Assembly: GCF_949987515.2 (NCBI RefSeq)
Contig: NC_082694.2
Span: 9,541,958-9,605,957, forward strand
Reading direction: 5' to 3'
Length of the DNA: 64,000 nt
Origin: Delphinus delphis
Taxonomy: Eukaryota; Chordata; Mammalia; Artiodactyla; Delphinidae
Shown: positions 13,265 to 25,617 of the stretch, in pieces
Layout: each line of letters begins with the position of its first letter
How positions within the stretch are numbered: the stretch's first letter is position 1
Notes under the pieces: generated by a model
Database searches by the model: none
What the model saw: the letters and a program-made list of their open reading frames with translations, nothing else
What the model was told of the DNA's origin: nothing
Program-made: the position numbers and the translations under genes

Positions 13265-16140
13265 ATTGGTGTGATGTCAGCAAAGTGGTGAAATGAGAAA
13301 CCCCAGGCCCTCATTCCCCCACAAAGACGCTGACTAACCATATAAAGACCAAACTGCCTTTGTGAGAATTCTAGAAACCAGTTAAAATGTACTTGCCCTC
13401 CAGCACCACAAAGCCAAGAAGAGTAGGCATTGAAGCGAGTAGGAACATGTGTTGCATTTTGTCTGGCCAAGCCCCTCCCCTTCCCTGGCACACTGCAGAG
13501 CAACTGGGAGAAACCTCCTATTCAACATGTATCCAACATTTTGGTCTTTTGTGGGGCTTCCCGGGAGACTGGCTTCTGTCTCACTTGACTCAGAATGTTG
13601 ATAAAAATGGCAGTATACTTTGGATGCCAGGTTGGGGCAGCTGAGAACAAAGGCAAGTTTCATGGGTGGTTACAGCACCAGAGATACTGCCGTACTAAAG
13701 ACAGACACCAGGGAGAGCAAGAGATTACGGGTTCCTAAGAAAAAAACAGGGGCAAAACCTCTTCAACTGGGAAATGACATGCACAAGCCTAGAGAAGACA
13801 TATCCCCAGAAAAGGTGTGAGAGGGTCCCAGAATCTCTAGCCAGAATGATTGGTGAAGGTCTTCCCCTGTAAGAAGCCATCTGTAAAGACTGGGAGAAGT
13901 GTCTGTTTTATCAAATGCCCAAATATTGCCTAAAGATACTAAGGCATACAAAGAAACAGAGAAAGATGGCCCAATCCAAGGAACAAACTAATCTCCAGAA
14001 AACCTACCCTAAAGAAAGGAGATCTATGAATTACCTGACAAACAACTGAAAATAACTGTCTTAAAAATGCTCAATGAGCTCAAGGAGAATACAGACAACT
14101 AAATGAAATCAGGAAAATGATGCATGAACAAAATGAGAATATCAACAGATATAGAGACTATAAAAAGAACCAAACAGAAATTCTGGATCTGAAGAATACA
14201 ATAACTGAGCAAAATGGATGGCTAGTGGGAAGCTGCTGCATTGCACAGGGAGATCTGCTTGGTACTTTGTGACGACCTAATGGGGTTGGATAGGGAGAGT
14301 GGGAGGGAGGCTCAAGAGGGGATATGGGGATATATGTATACATATGGCTGATTCACTTTGTTGTATGGCAGAAACTAACACAACATTGTAAAGCAATTAT
14401 ACTCCAATAAAGATATATATAGAAAAATAATACAATAACTGAAGAATTCACTAGAGAGCTTCAAAAGCACACTTCATCAATCAGAAGAAATAAATTAGCA
14501 AATTATGACTATTTTAAGTCATAAATTGTTACAAGGACAAAGAAGGACATTATATAATGGTAAAAGGGTCTATCCACCAGGAAGATTTGACAATCATAAA
14601 TATATATGCACCTAATTTCAGAGCTCCCAAATATAGAAGCAAACATTAACAGAATTGAAGGGAGAAATAGAAAGAAACAATATAAAAGGAGATTTCAATT
14701 TCCATTTTCAATAATGGATAGAACCACCAAACAGAAGATCAATAAAGAAACAGAGGACTTGAAAAACACTATATATTAATTAGACCTAACAGACATATAC
14801 AGAACACATCACCAGCCAACAGCAGAATACATATTCTTAAGTACACATGGAACATTCTCTCCAGGATAAACCACATATAAGAACACAAGTATTAAAGGTT
14901 TTTAAGATAAAATCATATGAAGTATAATCTCCAATAACAATGGAATAAAACTAGAAATCATTAGCAGAAGGAAAACTGGAAAATACACAAATATGTGGAA
15001 ATTAAACAACCCACTCTTAAACAACCAATGGGTCAAAGAAGAAATCCTAAGGGAGATTATAAAATATCTTGAGATATTTTAAAATAAAAATACAACATAT
15101 CAAAATGTCTAAGATATAGCAAAAGCAGTCATAAGAGGGAAATTTATAGTGCTAAATATTTACATTAAAAAAGAGGAAAAATCTCAAATCAACAACCTAA
15201 CTTTACACCTAAAGGAACTGGGAAAATGGAGAATAAACTAAACTAAACCCAAGTTAGCAGAAAGAAGGAAATAAGGATTAGAGCAGAAATAAGTGAAATA
15301 GAGTATAGAAAAAATCTATGAAACTAAGAGTTACATTCTGGAAAGAACAACAAAACTGACAAATGCTTATTAGCTAGATTAAGAGGAAAAAAGAGAAGAT
15401 TCAAATAACTAGAATCAGAAAGGAAACAGTGAACATTACAACTGTTGTCACAGAAATAAAAAGGATCATAAAAGACTCCTATGATCCATTATACACCAAC
15501 AAAATGGATAACCTAGAGGAAATGGATAAATTCCTATAAAATTATAACCAACTAAGACTGAATCAGGAAGAAATAAAAAATCTAAACAGACCTATAACTA
15601 GTAAGGAGACTGAATCAGTAATCAAATAATTTCCAACAAGCTTGAGCTCAGCACTATGTAGCTTCCATGGAGAGTGCTACCAAACATTCAAAGAAGATTT
15701 AACACCAATCCTCCTCAAATACTTCCAAATATTTAAGAGCAGGGAACATTTTGAAACTCATTCTATGATGCCAGCATTACCCTGATACCAAAGCCAGACA
15801 AAGATACTATAAGAAAACTACAGCCCAGTATTCCTTGTGAACATTGATTCAAAAATCCTCAACACAATACTAGCAAACCAAATTCAACAGCATATTATGA
15901 AAGGATTAAACACCATGAAGAGTGAGATTTTATTCCTGGAATGCAACATACAAAAATGAATCAATATAATACATCACAGTAACAGAATGAAGGAAAAAAA
16001 CCACTTGATCATCTCAATTGATACAGCAAAATCATGACAAAATTCAACACTCTTTCATGATTAAAAAGTCAAACACTCAAAAAACTAGGAATAGAAGGAA
16101 ACTATCTCAATATAATAAAGGCCTCATAACTTACTCAAAC
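13265..16140 (+). mobile_element. L1 copy, internally deleted and interrupted
   Basis: Plus-oriented L1: a 5' region near 13265-14100, ORF1-like sequence around 14100-14500 ('aagaaccaaacagaaattct'), then a jump into ORF2 endonuclease sequence from about 14520 ('aaatatatatgcacctaatt') and reverse-transcriptase sequence to about 16000. Many stops and frameshifts make it dead. A younger L1 tail is inserted at 14209-14428. The copy is in the antisense orientation to VWA3B. Confidence 0.75.
14209..14428 (+). mobile_element. Nested 5'-truncated L1 3' end with target-site duplication
   Basis: About 220 bp match the 3' end of a cetartiodactyl L1 (gattcactttgttgtatggc; aagcaattatactccaataa) followed by a short A/T tail. 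A 14-bp duplication, AATACAATAACTGA, flanks it at 14195-14208 and 14429-14442. It interrupts ORF1-like sequence of the older L1. Confidence 0.85.
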
Positions 16141-17300
16141 CTTGCTTTAGATAGTGAGGAGGGAAGTGATGTCATGAAAGGTGGTGGAGTAGAGAAATCA
16201 AGGAATTTGTCTTTTCACCAAAACAACTATTGATAGAATTAGCTATTTTGAAATTCTGGAATCTAGTTGAATACTTACAGTATCCAGGGGAATGCTTGAT
16301 GAAGACAGAGGCTAGCATTGAGGGAAATCTCTGTCAGGTCATTGGCTGACCACAGAGATGAAACAATACTTCAGTGAACACGCATGACAAGGAATATAGT
16401 CTTTGCAAAAACAGTGTGGAAAGACACTAAACAGACAAGTGCAGCCTTCATCAGGCAACAACAGAAATTTCTGGGAAGGGTAGAGAATCTAATTTCCAGA
16501 GTTACTACGTTACAATGGCCAAAATGTTCTGTTCTCAATAAAAAATTGCAAAGAACACAAAGAAACATGCAAGTATATAACCCATTCACATGGAAAAAAA
16601 GAAACTGACAGATGAAGTCCAGACACTGGATTTGGTAGAGAAAGACTTTAAAATAACTGTCTTAAATATGCTCAAAGAGGTGAAGGGAACCATGGACAAA
16701 GAACTAAATGAAATCCTGAGAATGATATATGAGCAACTAGACAATATCAATAAAGAGAAATTATGAAAATGAACCAAATAGAAATTCTAGAGCTGAAAAG
16801 TACTATAGGTGAAATGAAAAATTCATTAGAGGGTTTTAACAGTAGATTTGAGCAGGCAGGAGAAAGAATCAGCAAACTTGCAGATAGATCAAATGAGATT
16901 ACATAGTGTCTGGAGTAGAAAGAATACAAGAATGAAGAAGAGTCTAAAGGACATACGGGATTCTATCAAGCTTAACAACATATGCATTATGAGAGTGCCA
17001 AAAGGAAATGAGAGAGAAAAGCATGAAAATATTTGGCAAAAATGAAATAATGGCCAAAAACTCTCCAAATTTGATGGAAGACATACATCTACACGATCCA
17101 AGAGGCACAGTGAATGAAAAGCAGAATACACTCAAAGAGAGCTATACCAAGACACTATACTATAATTAAACTGTTGAAAGACAAAGACAAAGACAGAGAA
17201 TCTTGAAAGGAACAAAAGTGGCTCATGAACAAGAAATCCTCAATAAGATCAACAGCTGATTTCTTATGAGAAACCATGAAGTCCAGAAGGCAGTGATAGG

Positions 17301-17447
17301 GTTTGTTTGTTTGTTTATTTATTTATTTATTTATTTAGGCCACGCCGCATGGCATGTGGGATCTTAGTTCCCTGAACAGGGATCGAACCCAAGCCCCCTG
17401 CATTGGAAGCGTGGAGTCTTAACCACTGGACCACCAGAGATGTCCCA
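17301..17447 (-). mobile_element. CHR-1-type SINE inside L1
   Basis: Reverse orientation: a (ttta)n stretch (the tail), then 'ggccacgccgcatggc', 'gatcttagttccctgaacag', and 'ttaaccactggaccaccag'. An imperfect duplication of 'tgatagg' / 'tgatatgg' flanks it. Confidence 0.85.
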
Positions 17448-19739
17448 TTGATATGGTATATTTAGAATGCTGAGAGGAAAACACTATCAAGCAAGGATTC
17501 TATATCTGGCAAAACTATCCTTCACAAATGAAGGAGAAATTAATACATTTGTTAACACATAACAAAAGCTAAGGGTGTTTGTTGCTAATAGGGCTTCCCC
17601 ATACAGGAAATGCTAAAGAGAGCTCTTCAGGATGAAATAAAAGGACACTGGAAGACAAGTTACACTGGCCATACGAAGAAATAAAGATGACTGGCAAAAA
17701 TGACTACATATGTAAATATAAAAGCTAATATTCTTGTATTTTTGGTATGTAACTCCTCTTTTGTTTCCTATATTATTTAAAAGACAAATGCATAAAACAA
17801 TGATTATAAAGCTATGTTAACGGACACATAATGTAAAAGATGTAATTTGTGACAATAACAATATAAAGAGGGGATGGAGCTGGATAGAGACAGAGATAAT
17901 GTACACTATTGGAAATAAGTTGATATCAATTCAAACTACTTTGTTATAAATTTAGGATGTTAACTGTAATCTCCATGTAATCATTAAGAAAATAATGAAA
18001 AACTATGCAAAAAAGGAAATGAAGAGGGATCACAATGATACATTAGAAAAAAAATCAAATACAAAAGAAGGCGATATTGGAGGAATTGAGAAACAAAATA
18101 GACAAGACATATACAAAACAAACAGCACAATGACAGAAGTAAGTCCTTCATTATCAGTAGTTACTGTAAATGTAAACGGATTAAACTCACCAGTTAAAAG
18201 ACAGAGATAGGCAGAATGGATTAAAAAAACCATGATCCAACGATATGCTACTATAAAGAGACCCATTTTAGACTTAAAGACACAAATAGGTTGAACATGA
18301 TAAAATGCAAAAAGATATTCCATGCAAATAATAACCAAAAGAGAGCTGGAATGATTATACTAATATCAGATAAAATAGATTTTAAGTCATACACTTTTAC
18401 AAGAGAAAAAGAAGGACATTATTTATATTAATAAAAATGTCAAATCATCAAGAAGACATAACAACTGTAAATACATATCATCTATCAACAGAGCCCAAAA
18501 GTATATGAAGCAAACATTGACAAAATTGAAGGAAGATATAGACAGTTGTACAAAAAGGAGACTTCAATATCCCACTTTCAATAATAGGACAACCAGAGAG
18601 AAGATCATAAAGGAAATAGAGAACTAGAAAACACTATAAAACAACTAGACTTATATACAGAACACCTCACCCAACAACAGTAAAATAAGTATTCTTAAAT
18701 GCACATGCAACATTCTCCAAGATAGACCATATGTTAGGTCATAAGGCAATTCTCAAAATATTTTAACGATCAAATCATATAGAGTACCTTTTCCAGAACA
18801 GTGGAATGAAGCTAGAAATAATAACAGAGATAAAACTGGAAAACTGGAAGTATATACATACAAATATACACCACACTCTTAAACAACCAATGGGTCAAAG
18901 AAGAAATCACTATTAGAAATTGGAAATTAGAAAATACGTTGAGATAAATAAAAATGAAAACACAACATATAAAAACACATGGGATGCAGCAAAGCCAATG
19001 GTCAGAGGGAAATTTCTGGCTGTAAATGTCTAGTAAAAAGAAAGAAAGATCTCAAATCAACAACCTAGGTGTACACCTTAAGGAACAAGAAAAAGAAGAG
19101 AAAACTAAACCCAAAGCCAGCAGAAGGAAGGAAATATCAAAGATTAGAGCAGAGATAAACAAAAGAGAGAACAGAAAAATAACAGAATCAACAAAATGAA
19201 AAGTTGGTTTTTGACAATATCAACAAAATTGGCAAAGCTTTAGCTAGGCTGACTAAAAGGAGAAAAGACAGAACTACTAAAATCAGAAACAAAAGCAAGG
19301 ACATTACTATTGATCTTACAAAAATTAAAAGGACTATAGGGAATAATATGAATAACTGTATGTTTTCAAATTAGATAATCTATACAAATGGACAAATTCC
19401 TAGAAACACACAAATTACCAAAACTGACTTCACACAAAATAGACAATCTCAACAGCCTATAATAAAGACATTGAATCAGTAATCAAAAATCCCCCAACAA
19501 AGAAAAGTCCAGGACCAAAAGGCCTCACTGATGAATTCTACCAAACATAAAAAGATCAATTAACATCAATCCTATTCAATCCCAAAAAAACAAAAGAGAG
19601 GAGTCACTTCCAAATATATTATATGAGGACAAGATTCATCTGATACCAATGCCAGACAAAGATCCTAAAGAAAACTACATGATTATTTCTGCTTATGAAT
19701 ATAGAACTAAATAGCCTCACCATATTACTAGCAAAACAT

Positions 19740-20097
19740 TATTATTTATTTATATAAATTTATTTATTTATTTATTGGCTGCACTGGGTCTTCGTTGCTG
19801 CACGCAGGCTTTCTTTAGTTGTGGTGAGCGGAGGCTACTCTTGGTTGTGGTGCATGGGCTTCTCATTGCGGTGGCCTTCTCTTATTGTGCAGCATGGGCT
19901 CTAGGTGCGCAGGCTTCAGTAGTTGTGGCATATGGGCTCAGCAGTTGTGGCTCGTGGGCTGTAGAGCACAGGCTCAGTAGTTGTAGCGCACAGGCTTAGC
20001 TGCTCTGCTAAGGGGATCTTCCCGGACCAGGGCTCAAACCCGTGTTCCCTGCATTGGCAGGCGGTTTCTTAACCACTGCGCCACCAGGGAAGGCCGA
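19740..20097 (-). mobile_element. Long CHR-type SINE at an L1 deletion point
   Basis: Reverse orientation: a (ttta)n tail, 'ggctgcactgggtcttcgtt', repeated 'cagtagttgtggc' units, then the tRNA-like head 'aaccactgcgccaccaggg'. No matching target-site duplication is visible. L1 sequence on the left is early ORF2 while that on the right is near the L1 3' end. Chance open frames such as 19775-19999 lie wholly within it. Confidence 0.85.
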
Positions 20098-20330
20098 CTT
20101 CAGTTTTTTAAAACGAGAAAAATAACAAGTGTCGGCAACAATGTGGAGAAACAAGAACCTTCACACATTGCTGTATGTACGAGGTGGGAATGTAAAAAGA
20201 TCCACTGCGCCACCAGGGAAGCCCGACTTCAGTTTTTTAAAACGAGAAAAATAACAAGTGTCGGCAACAATGTGGAGAAACAAGAACCTTCATACATTGC
20301 TGTATGTACGAGGTGGGAATGTAAAAAGAT
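20073..20330. repeat. Tandem duplication of a 129-bp unit across a SINE/L1 junction
   Basis: 20073-20201 and 20202-20330 are the same 129 bases with two mismatches. Each unit starts with the last 25 or so bases of the SINE head (ccactgcgccaccaggga) and continues into L1 3' sequence (acaagtgtcggcaacaatg). The duplication must be younger than the SINE insertion. Confidence 0.95.
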
Positions 20331-20980
20331 GCAGTTGCGGAAAGTAAATGAGAAGTTTGGCAGTTCCTCAAAAAGTTAAACACAGAATTACTCTGTGACC
20401 CAGAATATCCACGGCTAGGTATGTACTCCAGAGAAATGAGAACACATGTCCACACAGAAACGTCTACGTATTTTGCAGCATTGTTCATAAAAGCCCCAAA
20501 GTAGACACAACCCAAATATTCATCAATGGGAGAATGGACAAACAAACTGTGGTATATACATACAAGGGATCATTACTCAGGCATAACAAGGAAGGAAATG
20601 TTACATATGCTTACAACTTGGAGGCACCTTGAAAACATTAAATTTTTACATTAACTAAGTAAAAGAAGCCAGACACAAAAGGTCACATGATATGTGATTC
20701 CTTTCATATGATATATCCAGAATACACAGATTCACAGAGACAGAAAGCAGATTGGTGGTTACCAGAGGGGGAGAGAGGAATGGGGAAGGATTACTTAATG
20801 GGTACAAGGTGTTTTCTGAGATGATAAAAAAGTTTTGAAACTAGAGGGAGGTGGTGGTTTGCACAACATTTTGAATAACTTAAATACCACTGAATTGTAC
20901 ATTTAAAAACTTAATTGTAAGTTATGTGAATTTCACCAAAATTTTAAAAATTTTTAACAAGTGAGAAGAAACTGGCTTAC

Positions 20981-21031
20981 TTTTTCTTTTCCTCTTGAGA
21001 TAATGCTTGCCAAACAATTTTATTCAGGCGC
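20981..21031 (-). CDS. VWA3B: VWA3B exon H (51-bp small exon)
   Basis: This small exon lies between acceptor TTTTTTAAACAG and donor AAAAA|GTAAGC. It completes a Lys codon and encodes RLNKIVWQALSQEEKK, leaving AA of a further Lys codon. The segment continues the helix of exon G and is strongly charged (EEKKK at the junction with exon I). It is in phase 2-2 and a multiple of three, so skipping it would keep the frame. It sits 30 bp from the 3' end of an L1 copy (about 20950), which intrudes close to its donor. Confidence 0.9.
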
Positions 21032-24000
21032 CTGTTTAAAAAAAAATCAACAATAGTTATTTAGTAGCAACAGTTCATTTCATGACAAAAAGCTGAACCC
21101 GGGCAAGGGAGATCCCAAGCCCCGCAGCACCACCACCGCTGGACCATGTCATTGCCACTCGCTCAAAGAGATTGGATGTGAGCGTCTCCCACGCTCAGCA
21201 TCACTGCAGAAGCCTCGGGGCTTTGGGGCAATCATGCTAAATATTAAAGGAGGGCACAGCTCTCAGCTGGATCAGGTAAAACCCGGACTGAGAAAAGGCA
21301 GCAAACAAACTGTTCCTCATTATCTCTGCATGAAGATATTTCTAAACACCCACTGCTTTTCTTCATAAGGAAAAATATGTGTGCCCTTAGCCTGCCTTCT
21401 GGAGACATTCTTCTGTCTGGATTCTCAGAGCAAAAATAAAAGGTTAACAGGGTCATAAATAAGAGGATTGGGACACACTTTAGAGATCAACCAGCCTGAT
21501 CTCCTTGTTTTCCAAATGCAGCCGCTAAGGGGGGCAGACAGATGAAGCGCCTTACTTATCCAGCACCGAGAGCTGGTGGGGCTGAGACTAAAGCTCACCG
21601 AACGTGTTTGCAGAGAGATGCTGGCAGCCCAAGAAGGAAGGAGGAAGTTGGAGCCAGTGCTTTCTATCAGGTAGTTACAGCTCCTTTTCTTGTTACTAAT
21701 CAGTGGTGCTTTTTCCAGAGCTTCCAGCCCAGTTCTGTAGTGCTACATCATCACCCAAATCAGGCTTACTAGGGCACAGGGCACAGAACACTGGCTCCAC
21801 AGGTTGTGAGCTGGTGTTCCATGAAGCAAAAAAGCTTCAATAAAATGGGGTGGGAGAATACTGCCTCTCCCCAGGAGGCATGCTTCTAATCCTTGGACCC
21901 AGAGTCCGTGGCACAGGGCTCTGGGAGCACACTTTGGGTGGTGTTATCCTGCCCTGATCTCCCATCACAGGCCTGGTGAGATCATGGAAAGGGGCTCTGG
22001 CACGGGGGTGAAAAGCACAGACCCTGGAGCCAGACTGCCTGGGTCCAAAGCTCAGCTAGCTCCTCCTCTTATTAGCTGGGAGACTTTGGGCCAGTAGCCA
22101 ACTTTTCTGTAGAAAGGGGGTAATCACAGTACCTCCCTCCCAGTGCTGCAGTGCAGACTCGATGAGCAAGTTATGTGCACCGCACACAGAACTGTGTCTC
22201 ACACAGGTAAATGCTCTGTAAGTGACAGGAAGAGTCAGGAAGTGGGAAATAAGCCAGCTCGGCTCCTGTGTCTCTTGATGTTTTTAGTTCTTTGGGGTCT
22301 ATTTGGAAATGGTTTTCTTTAATGATGTGGTTGATGAAACAATGGGCTTCTAAGGCTTGTGTGCATTTCTGGGGAAAAAACAAAACAAAACAAAACTGTA
22401 AATCCTTTTAAGTCTAAACCTTGAAAGTGCAGGCAGTAGAGTAGGGAGGCTAGGGGTGTGATGAGGGCTTGGGAGCTACGTGGGTCTGGGTTCAAATTTC
22501 AGCGTCTCCACTTTGCCACCATGTGAACCTGTTACATAACTTTTTGAAACACTGTTTTCTTATTGATAAAACAAAGATAACACCACCTACCCTTGCAGTT
22601 GTGAGGATTAAGTGAGCTATATGTATAAAGTGACCAGGAATAACTAAGGCTCATTCCCTCCAGCTTCTGAAGGAGGGTGAGGCTTAGACACTCAGAAACA
22701 GTTGGTGAATGTGGGTCCAATTAGCTAGGACATGTCTCTAATTTTAATTCGGTTCTTCAGAAAATATTTTTCCAAGAGGGTATTTCCATAACCTCTATTA
22801 TTCCTCTGTTTTCCGCCTTCACTGAACTATTTCAAAGCACACAGGGCAGAAAAAGCGAGTGGGTGTGAGCTGAGGGCAGCAGAGAGTGTGTGAATCCGGC
22901 TCCACTGTCCCTGAAGGCAACCGTGGGAAAGTCTCTAAGCGTGTGGGACGAGGGCAGTCCTTGTGGGATGCTGGGATTTGACAAACCACAGTTTTCCTCT
23001 TTGTTTTAGGAGACTGAAATTTGGCTAAGCGTAGCGTTTACTAGCTTTCTCTACCTCTAGTTGGCAAATCCACTTGTACCGCGTGGCTCATTTGCAAAGC
23101 AACTTGTAACTAATGACACTTCAGAAGTCTAGTCAGCAGCCCAAGCAAATCGATGATAAGCAGAGGCTACTATGCCTGGTCCCTGAGCCAGAACTGATGC
23201 TTCTCCTGTGGATCTGAGGGCTGAGACCTTGACCTCAGATTCACAACACAAGCTGTGGAAAAGTCACCCCAGAATCCAGCCAACCCTGGTAATCCTCACT
23301 TAGAGCTTATGCTCAGACACACAAAGCCAAAACTGCTTCTGCAATTCTTAAAATATTGAACCAGAAGGACTCCTACACATGGGCACTAAGTGTGACCAAA
23401 ACTGCTAGTTTATGTCACTATTTTGGCCAGAGGACTGTGAACTTCCCACTCATTTGGTCATCCCTAACCATACGGACTTAGGGTTATATCTGGCTTACTT
23501 GTGGTGGGAAACTCCTTAGAAACATATTGGGGATGAGATGGGGATAAACTAAGTTTCATTAATTACTTTTCATCTTTTCATATTCCGCATATCTTTAGAA
23601 AGATGAAGCAAGATGGAAAAGGGAACTGACATTTATGCCAGCAAAATTCTTCAACACTATTGAATACAAAAGATCAGGAAGCTTTGTTCTGTATAATATT
23701 AATGTTAATATTATTAAATAACAATATTAAATAAATAATTCATTTAAAATAAACATCAAGTTATTAATACCAAATAATTAATACTAATGCAATCAATAAT
23801 ATCAAACATTAATCATATTAAAATAAATGTTAATGATCATATTTAAATTAATATCATTTTAATAAACAATATAGTATAATATTCCTCTAAGGGTACTAAA
23901 AGGCTTTTCCGGATTCACTCATTGGAAGTAAGAAGATATAGGGAATGAAAGAGGGAAATAATTAACATGCGTTGCTCTTTGTATATAATTTACGTAACCC

Positions 24001-24275
24001 TCACAACTGCCCCGTGGGCCAGATCTTGCAAGTGAAGCTCACAAGTGTCCTATGACCTGTCAAGTAGCTATCTGACCTCAAAGCCCCAGTTCATGGCCTG
24101 GCATCAGGCTTTCACAGGCCAGGTAATCACAGCACTCAAATATTTGAATGAGTCAAGCAAATTAAATTACAATATGAATGATATTATATTTCATTTTGAA
24201 TAACTGAATTGGATCAATTTTAATAAGTAAACTTGAATTAGATCAAATTCAAATTAAATTCCAACGGTCAAAAAA
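21032..24275. other. Intron between exons G and H, left part
   Basis: MIR-like relics in plus orientation lie at about 22015-22190 ('agccagactgcctgggtcc') and 22440-22640 ('ttgtgaggattaagtgagct'), and one in minus orientation at about 23960-24100. 23690-23880 is a very AT-rich low-complexity tract built from 'aatatta' and 'ttaata' words. No exon is supported here. Confidence 0.55.
23690..23885. repeat. AT-rich low-complexity tract
   Basis: About 195 bases are almost free of G and C and made of 'aatatta', 'taaata' and 'ttaatat' words in both orientations, so local hairpins are likely. Confidence 0.8.
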
Positions 24276-24307
24276 AAAATATATATATATATATTATATA
24301 TATATTG
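24274..24307. repeat. (AT)n microsatellite after a short A run
   Basis: A run of A is followed by (at)n with one phase break. It ends abruptly at a G-rich stretch beginning about 24308. Confidence 0.9.
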
Positions 24308-24900
24308 TGACACCTGCTAGGAAGAGGAGAAGACCAGGGGGAAAGCAGGCAGCCCAGCGCCTGCCTTCGGGGGCCAACATCCTCGCAGGGAAGGGACAGG
24401 CCTGTACAGAAGCTGTGAGCGCTCCAAGGGCCACACGCAAGGTGGGTGGTGCAGAGTCGTTGGGGAAAGGCCTCTCTGGGGAGGGCCGTTGGCGCTGAGG
24501 CGAGAAGGGAAGAAAGAGGACAGCTGGTGGGAGGGGGCAGGAAGAGGGGCAGTGGAGCTTCAAGGCAAGGGAAGGACTGCCTGGTGCAGGGGCGGGGAGG
24601 CGGAGAAGAGGGCCAGCACCAGTAAGAGGGTAACTACAGAGCAAAGTCTCAGGCCCACAGGGGAGGGCGAGCCTTGGCAGAGTTCAGCCTGCCTTCGAGA
24701 GAAACGAAGGGCCCACAAAGACTCAGAGAAGTCCTGAGAAGCCCGTGGAGGCAGCTGCAGGAGCCCATGCGACACAGCCTCAGTTCTCAGGCAAGGGCAG
24801 TGGAGGAGGCTCAAGTGTAAGGAGATTTGGAGAGGACCATGATGGGTGTGGGGCAGAAAGGCCAGCCTCTGGGCTGGGTCGTGCACTCCAGGCAACAGAA
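24308..24900 (+). other. GC-rich intron stretch, possibly an L2 relic
   Basis: Purine-rich, GC-rich sequence with scattered CpGs. The words 'gccttcgggggccaacatcc' and 'ctcgcagggaagggacagg' resemble part of the L2 3' region, but the match is weak. Long open frames on both strands (24294-24644 minus, 24489-24737 plus) come from the base composition. I see no exon or promoter I can support. Confidence 0.4.
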
Positions 24901-25617
24901 GTCAGGCTTTATACTTTTTTTGAACACACACTAGACACGCTGCAAAATGACAACAGATCAGTAAATGCTGGCCTGGGCCCCGTCGTTCACTTTGGCGTAC
25001 TTTATTACCTTTTCCCCAACCACATGGTATTAATTAAAACCCAATTGCACAGCTTCCAGAACCAAGAATAGGCTTGCCTGGAGGGGCTGGGTAGCTCAAC
25101 GTTTAATCAAGCGTGTGCACCAAGGACTAATTAAGTGCTGAGGGGCAGGGTGCGGAGGTGATTAGAGAGCTGGGAGAGGGTGAGATTCTAGCCCCAGAGC
25201 TGTGTTCTCCACCAACACTCTGAGGCAGGCTCCCAGGTCAGGCCGGAAGGAGCCAGGCCCCAGGAAGGGGCTGGGATTCAAGGACCCTGGGTCTCCTTCT
25301 CCAGCAAACCCTGGCTTATCTGCCCTTGGGAAAAAAGGCCCCCTCACTCAGTACTAACACAGTGGCTACTTAAGAGTACAGTTTTCACTGTAGTCAACTT
25401 GGTCATCTTCTTGATTTTGCTATAAAAATTGTTTAAATCAATTATCTCATTATTGTGGCGTGGTGTCACTTTACAGAATGTTAGATACTAAAATGGTCCA
25501 ATTCGCTCTGCTACAAAGCAAAGCTTTAAAGAGCTCATGGAAACATGAGATTTCTGCAGAGTTTGGAAAGGGAAGATGGCTTCTCGAAAACCCCGCTAGA
25601 CATACTCAGGTAAAGCA
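24901..25617. other. Intron sequence, no element recognised
   Basis: Nothing distinctive is seen between the GC-rich stretch and the mariner hairpin. The open frame at 25460-25795 runs through the hairpin and is a chance frame. Confidence 0.5.

Larger units (their letters stand above)
16140..20950 (+). mobile_element. Second L1 copy, interrupted by two SINEs
   Basis: Plus orientation. A 5' region near 16150 ('aggtggtggagtagagaa'), ORF1-like sequence at about 16600-17300, the start of ORF2 from about 18130 ('actgtaaatgtaaacggatt'), and a 3' end at 20100-20950. All frames are broken. A CHR-1-type SINE sits at about 17301-17447 and a longer CHR-type SINE at about 19740-20097. Much of ORF2 (reverse transcriptase and C-terminus) is missing at the second SINE. 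The element ends 30 bp from exon H of VWA3B. Confidence 0.75.

Noticed and set aside
17281..17450. tRNA gene candidate (B-box-like sequence)
   Set aside because: The tRNA resemblance comes from the CHR SINE head; there is no complete cloverleaf. The same holds for the other CHR copies.
24294..24895. GC-rich block with long frames on both strands, considered as a CpG island or first exon
   Set aside because: CpG density is modest, the sequence is purine-biased and partly L2-like, and no splice or start context stands out.
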